Part shown: positions 16,371 to 23,691 of the stretch, in pieces
Layout of the letters: each line of letters opens with the position of its first letter
Position numbering within the stretch: the first letter of the stretch is position 1
Source of the DNA: Tissierellales bacterium
Lineage (GTDB): Bacteria; Bacillota; Clostridia; Tissierellales; Tissierellaceae
Length of the DNA: 32,398 nt
Direction: 5' to 3'
Assembly (NCBI GenBank): GCA_030146705.1
Contig: JASLBE010000063.1
Location: 1 to 32,398, forward strand
Notes under the pieces: model-generated
Told to the model about the DNA's origin: nothing
Databases searched by the model: none
Seen by the model: the letters and a program-made list of their open reading frames with translations, nothing else
Program-made: the position numbers and the translations under genes

Positions 16371-17723
16371 CTATAATAATTCGCCATTTTTTGCTATTGG
16401 GTATATCCCATTTAAGCAACCAGTACAAAAACTATCTCCCCTATTAATGGCCTTTATAAGACCCTCTAGGGATAAATATTTCAAAGAGTCAGCCCTAGAT
16501 ACCCTCTCTATTTCTTCTGTGGCCATCTCTGCTGCAATTAAACTTTTCCTAGCATCTGTATCCATCCACAAGTGGCAAGAATACTTAACTGGTGGTGCTG
16601 CAACCCTAACATGGACCTCTCTTGCTCCAGCATCCCTAAGCATTTGGACTGTTCTTTTTATAGTAGTCCCCCTAACTATTGAATCATCCACTAAGATAAT
16701 CCTCTTGTTTTCTATGTTCTCCCTTAATGGATTTAGTTTTATCCTAACACCCATATCCCTTAAATCTTGGGTTGGTTGAATAAAAGTCCTTCCAACATAC
16801 CTATTTTTGACAATCCCCTCTGCATAGGGTATGCCTGACTCCTCTGCATATCCTATGGCTGCAACAGTACCAGAGTCCGGAGCCCCTATTACTATGTCTC
16901 CCTCAGCAGGATATTCCCTAGCCAGCTCCCTGCCAGCCTCTATCCTAGATAGGTAAATACTAGCATCGTCCAATTGGCTATCTGGTCTTGCAAAATATAT
17001 TATTTCAAATAGGCAAAGTTTTCTCGGTTTAGACTCTAGTAAGACCGACTTGACCCCTTGCTCATTAATAAAAACTATTTCTCCAGGTGCCAGGTCCCTA
17101 ATAAACTTAGCCCCCATAGTATCAAAGGCACAGGTTTCAGAAGCTAGGACATAGGAATTTCCTAGCTTCCCTAAGGATAAAGGTTTTATCCCCTTAGGGT
17201 CTCTTGCCCCAATTAGCATATCAGAAGTCATTAAGATAAAGCCGTAGGTTCCAACAATATCTCCCAAGGTTTTAACAACTGCCTCCTCTATTGAGTCCTT
17301 ATGGTACTTGGCTATTAAGTTGGCAACAACCTCACTATCTATTTGAGACTGAAAAATAGCCCCTGAATCCTCCAGGTCCTCTCTTAAATCCTTAAAGTTA
17401 ACTATAGCCCCATCATGGACCAAGGCAAGGGCCCCCTTCCTATATCCAACCACCAAGGGCTGGGCATCATTTACATGGTTAGACCCTGTCCCAGAATACC
17501 TTACATGGCCTATGGCTATATTGCCCCTAAGCCTTTCCATAGTTTCCTTAGGGAATACCTCGTGGACTAGGCCCAAGTCCTTAAAGTAGTCTATAAAGCC
17601 ATTGTTATTAACCGCTATTCCAGAACTTACCTGGCCCCTGTGCTGCAAGGCATAAAGGCCATAGTAGGCAACCAGGGAAACATCCTGCCTATCTTTACTA
17701 AAAATTCCTATTACTCCGCTCAT
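16371..17723 (-). CDS. purF: Amidophosphoribosyltransferase PurF with altered glutaminase site
   Basis: PurF makes phosphoribosylamine from PRPP, normally with ammonia from glutamine. It has 450 residues. The phosphoribosyltransferase half looks complete: PRPP loop RIILVDDSIVRGTT (341-354) and all four Fe-S cysteines of the Bacillus-type enzyme (Cys237, 383, 433, 436). The Ntn glutaminase half is altered. The protein begins Met-Ser-Gly (AGC codon), not with the nucleophile Cys or a propeptide ending in Cys, and no Cys lies nearby. The oxyanion-hole Asn of the H-N-G motif is Asp104 (HDG). Arg75, Gly105 and Asp129 remain. I infer it uses free ammonia. The ATG follows AGAGGTGG, 12 bases after purE. 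Confidence 0.95.
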   Translation of the reverse strand: MSGVIGIFSKDRQDVSLVAYYGLYALQHRGQVSSGIAVNNNGFIDYFKDLGLVHEVFPKETMERLRGNIAIGHVRYSGTGSNHVNDAQPLVVGYRKGALALVHDGAIVNFKDLREDLEDSGAIFQSQIDSEVVANLIAKYHKDSIEEAVVKTLGDIVGTYGFILMTSDMLIGARDPKGIKPLSLGKLGNSYVLASETCAFDTMGAKFIRDLAPGEIVFINEQGVKSVLLESKPRKLCLFEIIYFARPDSQLDDASIYLSRIEAGRELAREYPAEGDIVIGAPDSGTVAAIGYAEESGIPYAEGIVKNRYVGRTFIQPTQDLRDMGVRIKLNPLRENIENKRIILVDDSIVRGTTIKRTVQMLRDAGAREVHVRVAAPPVKYSCHLWMDTDARKSLIAAEMATEEIERVSRADSLKYLSLEGLIKAINRGDSFCTGCLNGIYPIAKNGELL

Positions 17724-17735
17724 AAGCCACCTCTT

Positions 17736-18218
17736 TTAATAGTCTAGTTCTTGGTTCATATTTTCTACATCTTTAACTAGTTCATTTTTATAGCTAATTA
17801 GTTTTTCCTTAAGTTCAGGATTTGACAAGGCCAAAATTTGGCTGGCTAAAATACCTGCATTTTTTCCTCCATTTATTGCAACCGTTGCAACTGGAACCCC
17901 TGTTGGCATTTGGACTACTGAAAGTAATGAATCAAGTCCATCCATAGTTGAAGACTTTACAGGAACCCCTATAACTGGCAGGGTAGTAACTCCTGCTAAA
18001 ACACCTGCCAAATGAGCAGCCTTTCCAGCTATTGCCACAACTATTCCTATGCCATTTTTCTCCGCATTTTCTACATATTCTATGGCCTTATAAGGAGTCC
18101 TATGGGCTGATATAACTTTGACTTCATAGGCTACTCCAAATTTTTCAAGCATAAAAACTACACTATCTGCAATTTCCTTATCTGATATACTCCCCATAAT
18201 TACACTAACTTTTTTCAT
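17736..18218 (-). CDS. purE: N5-carboxyaminoimidazole ribonucleotide mutase PurE
   Basis: PurE makes CAIR from AIR or N5-CAIR. It has 160 residues from ATG 18218, which follows AGGGGG; the frame is open upstream into purL but without a ribosome site. Motifs are VIMGSISDKEIA, SAHRTP, AIAGKAAHLAGVLAG, LPVIGVPVKSS, LDSLLSVVQMP and NGGKNAGILA. This resembles class I PurE, with the clostridial GKAAHL variant of the usual GAGGAAHL. No purK is present in the window, and purC, which commonly follows purE in clostridial operons, is absent here. Those functions must be elsewhere, or PurE may act directly on AIR and CO2. Confidence 0.95.
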   Translation of the reverse strand: MKKVSVIMGSISDKEIADSVVFMLEKFGVAYEVKVISAHRTPYKAIEYVENAEKNGIGIVVAIAGKAAHLAGVLAGVTTLPVIGVPVKSSTMDGLDSLLSVVQMPTGVPVATVAINGGKNAGILASQILALSNPELKEKLISYKNELVKDVENMNQELDY

Positions 18219-18228
18219 CTTTATCCCC

Positions 18229-21200
18229 CTATTTAAAGTAATTAACTCCAGCTTCAAATATCCTATGCATATTTTTCCCATAAATATTTTTATAAAGGTC
18301 ACTATCTATTCTCTCTATAGAAGAAATTGTCCCAAAAACCTTGCCACAAGGACTAGTTAATCCATCTATTCCATAACTAGATCCTGTTAAGTTATCCTTA
18401 AAACTAAGGGCAACCTGGCCCTTTTCTACCATCCTATCTAGCCTATGTCCAACTATCCTACCCTCACTTGTAGCAAGAGGGGCCATAAAGCTTTCACCAA
18501 CCTCCATTAAACTAAGCCAAGGAGATAGGTCTGACTTAACTTCAAGCTCAACAAGTCCACTTAGGAAGTGGCTATTTTCGTTATTGGTTATAAACAAGGA
18601 ACCTTCCCTTAGGTCATCAGTATCCTTAATCCTGCCACACTCTATTAGCCCCACCTTTATAAGGGCATTTAAGCCTGCTCCAATTCCAATTACCAACCTA
18701 TTTTTATCATATATATGCTCAAGCATAGCTTTTTTCACCCTAGGGTCATTAAAAATCAACCTATAAAGTTTTCCATCTCCCTCTGGTTCTCCACCCATTA
18801 TTTTCCCATCTGGAAAGGCTAAAATATGAGACTTTTCTATCTCCCTAGCAAGTTCATCCAAAGAGTTTTTAAAGTCCTCCCTAGTAAGGGTCTTAATAAC
18901 TAGGGTCTTCACATCTGCACCAGCCTTTTTAAAGCTTAAACCAAGGTCATACTCTCCGTGGGTTCCTGCTACAACTGGGATTAAAACCCTTGGCGTATCA
19001 ACAATTTCTAAAGTCCTAGTCCTAAACTTAGCATCGTGGATTTTTTCAACCAAGTCCCCATTAACAGGCTTAACAATTGGGAAGACTTCCTCTAAACTTC
19101 CAGTATAGGCCTTAATTAAATCAGCTATTAAATAAGACTTCTTCTCAGTAACTACTTCTTGGCCATTAGTTGTTTCTCCAATTATCCTAAAAGGTAGCCC
19201 CTCCATTAGACTTATTGGATCATCTTCTTGACTAAATTCAATAACCAAACCTCCATAGCCAGCCCTGTAAATATTTTTTTCATCCTTAAACTTAAAACCA
19301 ATACTATTGCCCATTGACATCTCTGCTATACTCCTAGCAATTCCACCGTATTTAATAGTAGACATAGACTTAATAAGTTTTCTATCTACTAATTCCTTAA
19401 CTTTTTTATAGGCCTTTTTCACTAGGTCCAAGTCTAGAAGCTTGTTTTCATCTAGGTCAAATTCCAAAGCTCCAACTAGGTTGTTAGGCCTCTTAAATTC
19501 TGGACTTATTATATTTTCAACCCTATCTGTTGTAACCGCAAAAGAAATCAAGCTAGGAGGTACATCTAAATCTTCAAAACTTCCACTCATACTATCCTTA
19601 CCACCAATAGCTGGAATGTCCAATTCCTTTTGGACCTTATAGGCTCCTAAAAGTGAAGTAAATGGTTTTCCCCACTTCTCTGGCCTATCTTCCAACCTTT
19701 CAAAATACTCTTGGAAACTAAGCCTAATGTTTTCATAGGACCCCCCAAGGGCTATAACCCTTGCAACAGATTCTACTACTGAATAATATCCCCCATGGTA
19801 GGTGCTCCAGTTTGAAATTTTAGGATCAAACCCATAGGTCATAATTGAACAGGTGTTGGTTATTCCATTTAAAACAGGAATCTTAGCAACCATACCCTCA
19901 CTTGGGGTTAGCTTATTAGTACCTCCAAGAGGGGCTAGGACTGTCCCCTTGCCAACTGAAAAATCAAAGGCTTCTATAAGTCCTTTTTGGCTAGTAATGT
20001 TTAAGTCCTTTAGGTTTTCCATAAATTCTTCTTTAGCTACTAAGCCTTTAGGCTCTCCCTTTGGTTGGAGAATTTTTACAGAATTTTTCTTCCTAATCCC
20101 ATTAGTATCTAAAAACTCCCTGTGGATTTTAACTATTTCATCTCCCTGCCAAGTCATCCTAAGAATATTGTCAGAAGTAACCTTAGCAACTAGACTGGCT
20201 TCTAGGTCTTCTTCTTCAGAATATTTCAAAAATTCTTCCAAGTTTTCTCGTCCTATAACCACTGCCATTCTCTCTTGAGATTCTGAAAGTGCTATATCCG
20301 TCCCGTTTAAGCCTGGATACTTTACCCCTACCTTATCAAGGTCTATTTTAAGTCCATCTGCTAACTCTCCAATTGCAACAGAAACTCCCCCTGCTCCAAA
20401 GTCATTACAAACCTTGATCATTTGAGAAACTTCTTTCCTCCTAAAAAGCCTTAAAATCTTTCTTTCTATTTTTGCATTACCCTTTTGAACCTCTGCACCA
20501 GATGATTCTAAAGACTCTTCTGTATGCTCCTTAGAAGACCCAACTGCTCCACCTAGACCATCCCTACCAGTCCTTCCACCAACTAAAACAACTACATCTC
20601 CTGGTTCTGCCTGGCCTCTTTGAACATTCTCCTTAGGCGCTGCAGCTAAAAGGGCACCAACTTCCATCCTTTTTGCCATATATCCTTCATCATAAATTTC
20701 TCTAACATAACCTGTTCCAGCTCCAATTTCGTATCCATAAGAACTATAACCGTCCCTAGCTGTCCTAGTTATCTTTCTTTGTGGAAGCTTACCATCTAGG
20801 GTTTCTTCAAAGCTTTTTCTAGGATCTCCAGAGCCTGTAATTCTCATAGCCTGATACACATAAGACCTACCTGATAAGGGGTCCCTTATTGCACCACCCA
20901 AGCAAGTTGCTGCTCCTCCAAAAGGTTCTATTTCAGTTGGATGGTTATGGGTTTCATTTTTAAACATTAAAAGCCATCTTTCTTCCTCGCCATCAACATC
21001 AACCCCTATTTCAATACTACAGGCATTTACCTCGTCGGTTTTTTCTTTGTCATTTAAAAGACCCTTTTTACCAATCTCCTTTTGGTTAATTGTGGCTAAG
21101 TCCATTAGGCTAATCGCCCTTTCCTCTTGTCCATATACAAACTTACGAGAATCCAAATATTCTCCTATTGCATCTTGGAAAAGTTTTTCATACCTACCCT

Positions 21201-21915
21201 CTTCTATTTCAATACTAGTAAGTTCAGTCATAAAAGTCGTATGCCTACAATGGTCAGACCAATAAGTGTCAATTAACATTAACTCCGTTATACTTGGGTC
21301 TCTTTTTTCAGACTTGAAGTATTTTTGGCAATATTCTAAATCCTCTAGGTCCATGCCAAGTCTAACTTTCTCCTTAACCCCTGGTAGGTCCTCCCTATCA
21401 AGCCCTATAAAACCAGATATAATTTCTACATCCTTCCTAGGATTTTCTATATAATTTTTTTCCACTAGGTCACCTAGGTCCAGTTCCATTAATTCCACAG
21501 GATTTATATAGTAGGCCTTAATTTTTTCAAACTCATCCCTATTAATTCCCGTGAAGATAAAAAGTTTACTGTGGGATATTTTAAGACCCTCAATCCCCAT
21601 AGCAAAATCTATTATTTCATTTGCTGAGTCTTCCCTTTGGTTAAATTGCCCTGTTACCTCCTTAACCCTAAAGAAGTGGTCCCCCTCTTTAATATCTATA
21701 TCATAAAATAAGTTATCTACTTGTTTTTCAAATAAAAGTTTATCTATTACCTCTTGCCTTTGGACTTCTGTCCCACCAATTAGGTCATAAACATTAATAA
21801 GTCTAAGCTTATTTAAACTATGGATCTTTAAATACTCTATAAAGTCTTCCTTAAGTAATTTGGCTTCTACATTAAAGTCTTCTTTCTTTTCAATAAATAC
21901 TCTCTTGTTATTCAT
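18229..21915 (-). CDS. purL: Single-chain phosphoribosylformylglycinamidine synthase (clade II) with degenerate glutaminase domain
   Basis: FGAM synthase, 1228 residues, with PurS-like, synthetase and glutaminase regions fused (clostridial/streptococcal clade II). ATG 21915 follows AAGGAGG; the frame is open to a TTG at 21948 inside the terminator, which is unlikely. Synthetase blocks are intact: SDHCRHTTF, KNETHNHPTEIEPFGGAAT, GGRTGRDGLGGA, NDFGAGGVSVAIGE, PAIGGKDSMSG. In the C-terminal domain (about residue 975 on) the nucleophile elbow, usually G-I-C-N-G-F-Q, reads GIGAGLN with Gly1079 for Cys. The catalytic His (S-H-G-E-G) is Thr1149 (ATSEG). Only the Glu (SSIER, Glu1201) remains. The domain is full length, so it is inactive, not truncated; ammonia use is inferred. 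Confidence 0.96.
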   Translation of the reverse strand: MNNKRVFIEKKEDFNVEAKLLKEDFIEYLKIHSLNKLRLINVYDLIGGTEVQRQEVIDKLLFEKQVDNLFYDIDIKEGDHFFRVKEVTGQFNQREDSANEIIDFAMGIEGLKISHSKLFIFTGINRDEFEKIKAYYINPVELMELDLGDLVEKNYIENPRKDVEIISGFIGLDREDLPGVKEKVRLGMDLEDLEYCQKYFKSEKRDPSITELMLIDTYWSDHCRHTTFMTELTSIEIEEGRYEKLFQDAIGEYLDSRKFVYGQEERAISLMDLATINQKEIGKKGLLNDKEKTDEVNACSIEIGVDVDGEEERWLLMFKNETHNHPTEIEPFGGAATCLGGAIRDPLSGRSYVYQAMRITGSGDPRKSFEETLDGKLPQRKITRTARDGYSSYGYEIGAGTGYVREIYDEGYMAKRMEVGALLAAAPKENVQRGQAEPGDVVVLVGGRTGRDGLGGAVGSSKEHTEESLESSGAEVQKGNAKIERKILRLFRRKEVSQMIKVCNDFGAGGVSVAIGELADGLKIDLDKVGVKYPGLNGTDIALSESQERMAVVIGRENLEEFLKYSEEEDLEASLVAKVTSDNILRMTWQGDEIVKIHREFLDTNGIRKKNSVKILQPKGEPKGLVAKEEFMENLKDLNITSQKGLIEAFDFSVGKGTVLAPLGGTNKLTPSEGMVAKIPVLNGITNTCSIMTYGFDPKISNWSTYHGGYYSVVESVARVIALGGSYENIRLSFQEYFERLEDRPEKWGKPFTSLLGAYKVQKELDIPAIGGKDSMSGSFEDLDVPPSLISFAVTTDRVENIISPEFKRPNNLVGALEFDLDENKLLDLDLVKKAYKKVKELVDRKLIKSMSTIKYGGIARSIAEMSMGNSIGFKFKDEKNIYRAGYGGLVIEFSQEDDPISLMEGLPFRIIGETTNGQEVVTEKKSYLIADLIKAYTGSLEEVFPIVKPVNGDLVEKIHDAKFRTRTLEIVDTPRVLIPVVAGTHGEYDLGLSFKKAGADVKTLVIKTLTREDFKNSLDELAREIEKSHILAFPDGKIMGGEPEGDGKLYRLIFNDPRVKKAMLEHIYDKNRLVIGIGAGLNALIKVGLIECGRIKDTDDLREGSLFITNNENSHFLSGLVELEVKSDLSPWLSLMEVGESFMAPLATSEGRIVGHRLDRMVEKGQVALSFKDNLTGSSYGIDGLTSPCGKVFGTISSIERIDSDLYKNIYGKNMHRIFEAGVNYFK

Positions 21916-21948
21916 CTTAAGCCTCCTTAAAACTATCTTTACACTCAA

Positions 21949-21995
21949 AAAAGCCCAGACGGGTAGGCAAGCGAAACCTACCCGTCTGGGCTTTT
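21949..21995 (-). terminator. Riboswitch terminator before purL
   Basis: A 19-bp perfect stem (21949-21967 with 21977-21995) with a nine-base loop is followed on the minus strand by a six-T run before GAGTG, 32 bases upstream of the purL ATG. The 5' arm begins with the GCCC (21988-21991) that is the conserved 3' strand of the ykkC-type aptamer. Aptamer and terminator therefore compete, and ligand binding should allow read-through. Confidence 0.95.
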
Positions 21996-22070
21996 CTCCC
22001 TTCGGTGTAATACTTTTTTAAAGTATCTGTACCGCTCGGTCCTGTCAGTGACGGATCCCTAGGTACACTT
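21986..22070 (-). ncRNA. ykkC-family aptamer, subtype 2b (PRPP) by context
   Basis: The minus strand shows the ykkC-family core: P1 GUGUA (22064-22068) pairs with UACAC (22005-22009), CUAGGGAUCCG follows P1, then ACAGGACCGAGCGG, a variable hairpin, ACACCGAAGGGA and AAAAGCCC. ykkC RNAs split into guanidine-I, ppGpp and PRPP sensors. Control of purine synthesis and the tandem position after a guanine aptamer are known features of the PRPP subtype. I assign PRPP from context and cannot check the few discriminating bases. Confidence 0.85.
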
Positions 22071-22072
22071 TC

Positions 22073-22137
22073 CCCATAGCGAATGATTTACGGCCATTCG
22101 TAGAAACTTCCTAACCCTATTTTAGGAATTATATGAG
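22073..22137 (-). ncRNA. Guanine-class purine riboswitch aptamer
   Basis: The minus strand fits the three-way purine aptamer. J1/2 is AUAUAAU and P2 UUCCUAA pairs with UUAGGAA. J2/3 is GUUUCUAC. P3 GAAUGG pairs with UCAUUC (one G-U pair), with loop CCGUAAA. J3/1 is GCUAUGG. The L2 GG and L3 CC needed for the loop-loop contact are present. The specificity base aligned with C74 of B. subtilis xpt is C (window position 22079), predicting guanine/hypoxanthine and not adenine. It lies 15 bases after the predicted start of transcription and only four bases before the ykkC-type aptamer. Confidence 0.92.
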
Positions 22138-22158
22138 CTACACTATTCTTCTAACTTC

Positions 22159-22187
22159 ATAGTAACAGTAGGTTATATTTATGTCAA
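22159..22187 (-). promoter_or_regulatory. Promoter of the purine operon
   Basis: Minus-strand consensus TTGACA (22182-22187) and TACTAT (22159-22164) are exactly 17 bases apart. Transcription would start near 22152, just before the guanine aptamer. Confidence 0.85.
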
Positions 22188-22362
22188 GACTCTTTATTAT
22201 GACCTACTTTTATTAAGCCTAGCTAAATATGATAAAATCAAATTCTTCCCTGGTTAAAAGATTTTTAAATTCCCTATTAGTCTTTAAATTTAGATTTTTC
22301 TTATTTTTTAGCCTTTTTAAAGGTTTTCAACCTAACCTATTTCTATTATTTTTCCAATATAC

Positions 22363-22368
22363 TATAAT
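22363..22368 (+). promoter_or_regulatory. -10 element for the acetyltransferase gene
   Basis: TATAAT lies 26 bases before the ATG at 22394. The -35 position (near 22340) is a poor match, so the promoter is tentative. Confidence 0.4.
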
Positions 22369-22393
22369 TAGACTTAAGAAAGGGGATTTTTTT

Positions 22394-23644
22394 ATGAGAG
22401 AAATTAGAAAGCTAGGCCTTGAAGATATTGAGGCCTACACAAAAATTGCATATTTAGCCTATCCTAGCTTCAAGGATTTTTCAGACCCTGGTATAGAAGA
22501 ATATCAGGCGGGAATTGAGGACTCTTTAAAAAATGATAAAAATGTTCATTTCTATGGGATGTTTCAAGAAAATAAGCTCCTAGGAGTTATGAGGCTTTTT
22601 GACTTTGAAATGAACTACCATAATAAGATGGTTAAAAGTTCTGGCCTAGGCTATCTAGGGGTAGATATCCTCCATAAAAAAGAAAAAATAGCCCTGGAGA
22701 TGGTTAAGTTTTATGAAGAACTTTATAAGTCTAAGGGGACTTATATAACCAGCCTCCTAGCTTTTAGACCTGACTTTTATAAGCCTATGGGCTATGGCAT
22801 TGGGACTAAAATGAACCAGTATAGAATTGCAAGTGAATTTATTCCAAATTTTGACCTAGCTTCAGACTTAAGGCTAGTTGAAACTAGGGAAGATTTTGAA
22901 AAAGTCTTTGCCTGCCACAAGGAAATAGTCCAGTCGACCCACGGAATGATTATGAAAATTTATGACGAAAAAAGAGACTTAAGGGAGGATAATAATATTC
23001 AAGTCATAGCCTCTTATGATAGGGAAAATAAGGTTGAGGGTTACCTGGCCATTGAATTTGAAAATACTAAGGCTGATAATCTTTTTCAAAACAATATATA
23101 TGTTCTTGAATTAAAGTATAAAACCCCCCTAGTCTTAAAGAAACTTTTAAGCTTTTTAAGCAGGCAAAAAGATGAAATTCAAACTGTAATTTTTAACACT
23201 AAGGATGAAAATTTCCACTACCTTTTTTCCAACCCTTTAAATGATACTAATAATTATATTAGGTATGGAAATATAGAATCTAATACCCAGGCTGTTGGGA
23301 TGATGTATAAGGTGGTTGATGTTTACAAGGCCTTTGAAGATACTAGCCACAGGAGGTACAATGACCTAACCCTAGGTGTAAGGTTTGTCCTAGTTGATGA
23401 TTATGACTCTTCAAAAAAAGAGTATATTGTTAACTTTAAGGATGGGTATGTAGACCTGGCTAATAAAGGTTATGATGTTAGCCTAGAGTTAAAGCTTTCA
23501 GACTTTTCCTCCTTGTTTATGGGGGCCGTTAGTCTTAAGGGCCTATATAATTTAGGTCTTTTAGAGATTAGTGACCTTAAGTTTTTAAACCCACTAGACC
23601 TAGGATTTTATTCTGATAAGCCTAAATGTAATATAGATTTTTAA
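22394..23644 (+). CDS. Eis-like GNAT N-acetyltransferase
   Basis: A 416-residue protein of the Eis / enhanced-intracellular-survival type: an N-terminal GNAT domain, a second GNAT-like domain and a C-terminal SCP2-like fold. The first domain has VHFYGMFQENKLLGVMRL, then LGYLGVDILHKKEKIALEMV around the acetyl-CoA site and FYKPMGYGIGTKM. The last third carries DYDSSKKEYIVNFKDG and LSDFSSLFMGA, typical of the SCP2-like part. It ends in Phe, like mycobacterial Eis, whose terminal carboxylate takes part in catalysis. Characterised members acetylate aminoglycosides, amines or protein lysines; the substrate here is unknown. ATG 22394 follows AAGGGGA; the frame is open 55 codons further up without support. 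It is divergent from the purine operon. Confidence 0.88.
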   Translation: MREIRKLGLEDIEAYTKIAYLAYPSFKDFSDPGIEEYQAGIEDSLKNDKNVHFYGMFQENKLLGVMRLFDFEMNYHNKMVKSSGLGYLGVDILHKKEKIALEMVKFYEELYKSKGTYITSLLAFRPDFYKPMGYGIGTKMNQYRIASEFIPNFDLASDLRLVETREDFEKVFACHKEIVQSTHGMIMKIYDEKRDLREDNNIQVIASYDRENKVEGYLAIEFENTKADNLFQNNIYVLELKYKTPLVLKKLLSFLSRQKDEIQTVIFNTKDENFHYLFSNPLNDTNNYIRYGNIESNTQAVGMMYKVVDVYKAFEDTSHRRYNDLTLGVRFVLVDDYDSSKKEYIVNFKDGYVDLANKGYDVSLELKLSDFSSLFMGAVSLKGLYNLGLLEISDLKFLNPLDLGFYSDKPKCNIDF

Positions 23645-23650
23645 TAAAAA

Positions 23651-23678
23651 AAGGTTACTCTTTTGAGTAACCCTTTTT
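23651..23678. terminator. Bidirectional terminator between the acetyltransferase and cstA
   Basis: GGTTACTC (23653-23660), a TTTT loop and GAGTAACC (23665-23672) form a perfect stem, with CTTTTT after it on the plus strand and seven Ts after it on the minus strand. It ends both convergent genes. Confidence 0.92.
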
Positions 23679-23691
23679 ACTATATATTTTA

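Noticed and set aside
21916..21948. Longer purL starting at a TTG
   Set aside because: It would start at the edge of the riboswitch terminator and run through the AAGGAGG ribosome site of the ATG at 21915.
21949..21995. Considered the GC-rich palindrome near purL as a mobile-element end or attachment site
   Set aside because: It is followed by a T-run in the transcript and shares its first arm with the ykkC aptamer, so it is a riboswitch terminator.
22229..22393. Longer N-terminus for the Eis-like acetyltransferase
   Set aside because: The extra 55 residues are low-complexity Phe/Leu-rich, include the -10 region, and the ATG at 22394 has a good ribosome site.
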